This document shows positions 61,401 to 64,000 of a DNA stretch of 64,000 nucleotides, piece after piece. The translations under genes and the position numbers were made by a program. The notes below the pieces were generated by a model. The model did not search any database and had not been told where the DNA came from. It was given only the letters and a program-made list of their open reading frames with translations. The stretch is from an uncultured Lachnospiraceae bacterium (GTDB taxonomy: Bacteria; Bacillota; Clostridia; Lachnospirales; Lachnospiraceae), in NCBI GenBank assembly GCA_947631625.1, contig CANRMA010000014.1, positions 18,041 to 82,040 on the forward strand, written 5' to 3'. Position 1 is the first letter of the stretch, and each line of letters opens with the position of its first letter.

Positions 61401-62023
61401 TGCCGCTTCCTTTCTATTGCCTGTAAAGGACATATCTCTTTACATTTTCCACAATGCAAACAATGTTCCTGTTTTATCTTTACGGGACAGACGGAAATAT
61501 CAATGCAGTTTTGCGGGCAGACATTATAGCAGAGTTTGCAGCCATTGCATTTATCTGTAACAAAAAAATATGCTGAATGATTTTCCATTCCACCGAATGA
61601 AAAAGTTTCACGGAAAATAGGCTTGCAGCTTAAATCAAAAAATTCTCCGCTTCCTTTATAGATTTGAAATACTGTCAATGCTGTACGGCTTTCCTCGTTC
61701 GGATAAATGGCTTTCATGTATGGGTTTTTATTAAATATTTCGGATAACCGTTCCTGCCCGATTTCCCGCACTTCTCCACGCAAGGTAACGGATTTACTTG
61801 ATAAAGTGTTAGTCCCTTTCATTCCTGTTAATGATATAATAGGCTGATTTTTAAGCCGTTCATAAAAAGCTTTACCCTTAGCGGTTAGAAAATAAAGACC
61901 GAATTTATCTGATAACATAATATCAATCACACAAGTAACAGGAAAATGCTCTTTGTCAGTTGTAGCAAAAACAACAGAATGAATATCCTGTTGTATCATT
62001 TGCAAATACTTTTCTGCACTCAT
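61397..62023 (-). CDS. FMN-binding split-barrel / 2[4Fe-4S] ferredoxin fusion
   Basis: 208 aa. Residues 1-135 form a pyridoxamine-phosphate-oxidase-like FMN barrel (VVFATTDKEHFPVTCVIDI, LYFLTAKGKAFYERL); residues about 150-205 hold two cluster motifs, CNGCKLCYNVCPQNC and CLHCGKCKEICP. Probably an electron carrier or flavin reductase that ties the ADP-ribosylation pair to redox state. AGGAGG ahead of ATG; coupled to the macrodomain gene by ATGA. Confidence 0.88.
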   Translation of the reverse strand: MSAEKYLQMIQQDIHSVVFATTDKEHFPVTCVIDIMLSDKFGLYFLTAKGKAFYERLKNQPIISLTGMKGTNTLSSKSVTLRGEVREIGQERLSEIFNKNPYMKAIYPNEESRTALTVFQIYKGSGEFFDLSCKPIFRETFSFGGMENHSAYFFVTDKCNGCKLCYNVCPQNCIDISVCPVKIKQEHCLHCGKCKEICPLQAIERKRQ

Positions 62024-62042
62024 ATTTCCTCCTAAACGAAAT

Positions 62043-62067
62043 CCCCCTGCCTTTATGGGGCAGAGGG
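62043..62067 (-). terminator. hairpin between the NAD(P)-binding gene and the FMN/ferredoxin gene
   Basis: CCCCCTGCC / GGCAGAGGG (9 bp, one G-U) with a 7-nt loop, 20 nt before the next start. The T run behind it on the minus strand is weak, so it may be an attenuator rather than a full stop. Confidence 0.5.
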
Positions 62068-62100
62068 TTTCACATTTGAATGAATAATTGTCTGTTATGA

Positions 62101-62730
62101 TTATTCTGCTACAACAGAAATTCTCTGCTGAATATGGTTTCCGTTTAATGCTTCGTCAATCATTGCAACCGCATAATCGGCATAACTGATTACGCTTTCA
62201 CCTTTAGAGTTCAATGTCAGTTCTTCGCCGCCTAAAATATATTTGCCGGTTTTGGCTCCGTCCGCTTGGAAATCTCCGGCAGGACTGATATATGTCCACT
62301 TTACATCTGTTCTTGTGCGGAGTTCGTCAAGCGCCTTGCCCATATTGATAGCAAGTGGCTTGAACATTTCCGGAAAGTCTGCACCGTCCATAACCTGTGC
62401 GGTATGTTCTGGGTTTACATACAGACTGCCTGCACCGCCAACAACAAGAAGCCTTGTTTCTTTACCACTTACAAGGTCGCAAAGATGTTTCAGAGAAGTG
62501 CTGTGCTGCGGCAATGTTTCCGGCGTCCATGCTCCGAAAGCGTCTATTACAACATCAAAGCTCTCCAAATCGGTGGCGTTCAGCTCAAAAAGGTCTTTCT
62601 TAATGATATTTGTTGCCGCCGACTTGTTTTCGCTGCGTACAACAGCGGTAACATCTGCCCCTCTTGCGATAGCCTCCTCAACAATTAACTTTCCCTCTTT
62701 ACCATTTGCACAAATAACTGCGATTTTCAT
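62101..62730 (-). CDS. NAD(P)-binding (NmrA-like, atypical SDR) protein
   Basis: 209 aa with N-terminal Rossmann start MKIAVICANGKEGKLIVEEA, GADVTAVVR, VVIDAFGAW, LLVVGGAGSL and WTYISPAGDF. Such proteins act as NAD(P)H-dependent reductases or redox sensors; the substrate is unknown. TAGGAGG ahead of ATG. Divergent from the HxlR gene, which is the usual arrangement of HxlR regulator and target. Confidence 0.88.
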   Translation of the reverse strand: MKIAVICANGKEGKLIVEEAIARGADVTAVVRSENKSAATNIIKKDLFELNATDLESFDVVIDAFGAWTPETLPQHSTSLKHLCDLVSGKETRLLVVGGAGSLYVNPEHTAQVMDGADFPEMFKPLAINMGKALDELRTRTDVKWTYISPAGDFQADGAKTGKYILGGEELTLNSKGESVISYADYAVAMIDEALNGNHIQQRISVVAE

Positions 62731-62811
62731 AGTTTGACCTCCTAATTTTTATTCTTTGCGGCTTGCATTTTTCCGCTTGTAAGATTATAATATGTCCGTA
62801 AAGAAAAAAAG

Positions 62812-62856
62812 TAAAGTAGGCACTTTATTGTGCTATAGTTACCAAAAAGAAACTAT
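62812..62856. promoter_or_regulatory. inverted repeats in the divergent HxlR / NmrA-like interval
   Basis: TAAAGT-AGGC-ACTTTA (62812-62827) is a perfect palindrome and ATAGTT/AACTAT (62835-62840, 62851-62856) a second. Both are in the 149-nt shared promoter region and are candidate HxlR operators. Confidence 0.55.
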
Positions 62857-62879
62857 TATGAAGAAACGGGGGTTTTACT

Positions 62880-63200
62880 ATGAATAAAAATTTACCCGCC
62901 TGTCCGGTAGAAACAACTCTAATGCTTATCAGTGACCGTTGGAAAGTGTTGATTATTCGTGATTTATTAGACGGCACAAAGAGGTTTGGAGAAATCAGAA
63001 AATCTATTGGAAATGTATCTCAAAAGGTTTTAACGGCAAATTTACGTTCAATGGAAGATAGTGGTTTACTTACTAGAAAGGTATATCCCGAAGTGCCGCC
63101 ACGGGTAGAATATACCTTGACAGAAACAGGATATAGTCTAAAACCGATTTTAGATGCTATGGTAAAATGGGGAACAGAATATAAACAGAAAAATGGTTGA
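62880..63200 (+). CDS. HxlR family transcriptional regulator
   Basis: 106 aa MarR-like winged helix: CPVETTLMLISDRWKVLIIRDLLDGTKRFGEI, VSQKVLTANLRSMEDSGLLTRKVYPEVPPRVEYTLTE. Cys8 stands at the place where redox-sensing HxlR proteins carry their reactive cysteine. It probably controls the divergent minus-strand operon in response to electrophiles or redox change (inference). Cytoplasmic, dimeric by family. Confidence 0.92.
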   Translation: MNKNLPACPVETTLMLISDRWKVLIIRDLLDGTKRFGEIRKSIGNVSQKVLTANLRSMEDSGLLTRKVYPEVPPRVEYTLTETGYSLKPILDAMVKWGTEYKQKNG

Positions 63201-63212
63201 GAATAAGCTACA

Positions 63213-63250
63213 GGGGAATGGCAATATATCAATCGTCATTCCCCGGCGTT
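63213..63250. repeat. hairpin sequence, right copy of the 34-bp repeat framing the cargo
   Basis: GGGGAATG / CATTCCCC stem (63213-63220, 63237-63244), loop containing CAATATATCAAT as in the left copy at 59313. It lies between the convergent HxlR gene and the 43-aa gene and may end both transcripts. Confidence 0.75.
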
Positions 63251-63253
63251 CTA

Positions 63254-63385
63254 TCATACTATATCTTCAGTCAATAAAAAGACAAGCTCGGCAAATTCTT
63301 CCTCGGTCAGTTTCTTCAGCTTTTCCGCTGTGCGCTCTGCAAGCTCCCGTATCTCTGTTTCCATGTAGGGTAGGGCGGCGTTCAT
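63254..63385 (-). CDS. 43-aa helical protein of the mobile element
   Basis: ATG with GGTGGCGG ahead of it. Reads MNAALPYMETEIREL and then a strongly helical Lys/Glu part (ERTAEKLKKLTEEEFAELV) ending LLTEDIV; the TGA lies 4 nt from the 34-bp hairpin. Looks like a small conserved element protein; no function known. An inner Met at residue 8 is an alternative start. Confidence 0.6.
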   Translation of the reverse strand: MNAALPYMETEIRELAERTAEKLKKLTEEEFAELVFLLTEDIV

Positions 63386-63557
63386 TGCCGCCACCGTATC
63401 AGTCTTTGATTGGCATTAGATTTGTTGATAAAATCTTTCCATTCCGTTCCTTTCACTGGCAGGAAAAATCGGATTGTCAGTTAAGAAACGGATAGGAAAG
63501 GAATAGATAATTTATTACTCTTTATTTTATTCTTTTAGTATTTTATATATCTATATT

Positions 63558-63947
63558 TTATTGCGTTGGTTTTCCCTGTGTTGGAAATTCCAATGTTGGA
63601 TTTCCCAATGTAGGATTTTCCACGACTGGATTATTGCTATAGTTTTCGTTCAGCGTTGGGGAAGAATAGACCGTATATTCCATTTCGCGAAGCAGTCCCT
63701 TTTCGTCCCGTATTCTATTGCGGCTAATATATCCTGCCTGCTCCAGTTCGTGTATAATCGTTGTAATGGCGTCTAAACCCTCTTTGTTGATATAAGCTAA
63801 CCCTTGCAGGGTAAAATTCCATTCTGGGGGCAATGAGAGCATTTGACAGAGCAATCCTTTTGCCCGCAGGGATAATTGGCGGTTGCGCAAGTGCGTGTTT
63901 GGCATAATTGTATAATCTTTGATTTTTGCTACTCTAAATACTGGCAT
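63558..63947 (-). pseudogene. HTH/replication-type protein of ICEs, C-terminally truncated
   Basis: 129 aa. Opens VFRVAKIKDYTIMPNTHLRN, LSLRAKGLLCQMLSLP, the winged-helix part of the replication/HTH protein found in Tn1549-like elements, and ends in the repeat NPTLGNPTLEFPTQGKPTQ. Full-length relatives continue with an Asn/Ser-rich linker and a further domain; here a TAA follows at once, and the DNA behind it still reads like a decayed linker (NID, NTK in a shifted frame). Truncation is therefore likely, though a naturally short form cannot be excluded. GAAAGGAC ahead of ATG 63947. Confidence 0.6.
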
Positions 63948-64000
63948 AATTGGCTTGTCCTTTCTTTTGGCGTGAAAGCTAAAGTCTGCTCTTTGAGGGA

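Larger units (their letters stand above)
56940..64000. mobile_element. integrated mobile element (serine-recombinase ICE/IME), one end
   Basis: From about 56.9 kb all minus-strand genes have ICE character: large serine recombinase with small proteins beside it, an accessory cargo, and an HTH protein known from conjugative elements of gut Firmicutes at the window edge. The left junction lies somewhere between the CptN-like toxin (ends 56816) and the small ORF at 57064; 56940-57063 has a hairpin (56976-57001) and looks like element DNA. The other end is outside the window. No att core could be proved. Confidence 0.75.

Noticed and set aside
1..64000. tRNA or rRNA genes
   Set aside because: The intergenic regions were read for cloverleaf-like and rRNA-like sequence and none was convincing.

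Overview
The window looks like chromosomal DNA of an anaerobic, probably spore-forming gut Firmicute of the Lachnospiraceae type (an inference; no rRNA is present). Pointers are the class III (oxygen-sensitive) ribonucleotide reductase with its radical-SAM activase, the Rex NADH sensor, a GerA/SpoVAF-type spore germination protein, BspA-like leucine-rich surface proteins with a class B sortase, stand-alone NADP isocitrate dehydrogenase, strong AGGAGG ribosome binding sites and moderate GC.

Layout. 1-7.5 kb: cytidine deaminase, an MTA/SAH deaminase-like amidohydrolase, a membrane-anchored MutS-like ATPase, a complete type III toxin-antitoxin locus of the ToxIN/AbiQ type (promoter, three 34-nt RNA repeats, terminator, toxin), RNase HI, a tiny membrane protein, a WYL regulator and a class I aminotransferase. 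7.5-16 kb: a structured, gene-free interval, nrdD-nrdG-dut, a germination protein, manA, an array of 92-bp repeats, a HIT protein and sortase B. 16-27.5 kb: two LRR_5 surface proteins that end in matching sortase signals, an intracellular-type subtilase, and a GntR regulator overlapping icd. 27.6-40.3 kb: ABC-F ATPase and an NTF2-like/LytTR regulator on the minus strand, then a signalling operon made of a chemoreceptor, an HD-GYP response regulator, two hybrid histidine kinases (the second fused to a DegV fatty-acid-binding domain) and a solute-binding lipoprotein. 40.3-56 kb: rex, a coiled-coil protein, nnr, alr, an orphan mazF-like toxin, a CBS-domain protein, yebC, a homocysteine synthase, membrane proteins, MATE exporter, flavoredoxin, a D,D-carboxypeptidase and an M24 protein.

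At 56.1-56.8 kb lies a second type III toxin-antitoxin locus, of the CptIN type, with about three 46-49 nt repeats and its own terminator. It directly abuts a mobile element (about 56.9 kb to the end of the window and beyond) marked by a large serine recombinase, small accessory proteins and a truncated HTH protein typical of conjugative elements of gut Firmicutes. The cargo of that element is the most interesting cluster here: a class M sirtuin (predicted protein ADP-ribosyltransferase), a zinc-type macrodomain (predicted ADP-ribosyl hydrolase), an FMN/ferredoxin protein and an NAD(P)-binding protein, with a winged-helix and an HxlR regulator. It is framed by two copies of a 34-bp hairpin sequence and looks like a redox-linked, reversible ADP-ribosylation system carried by a mobile element.

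A general trait of the region is short tandem arrays starting at or just behind stop codons (16, 17, 19 and 92 bp units), and a dispersed GTTTCGCAAT motif that can pair with its inverse to form hairpins.
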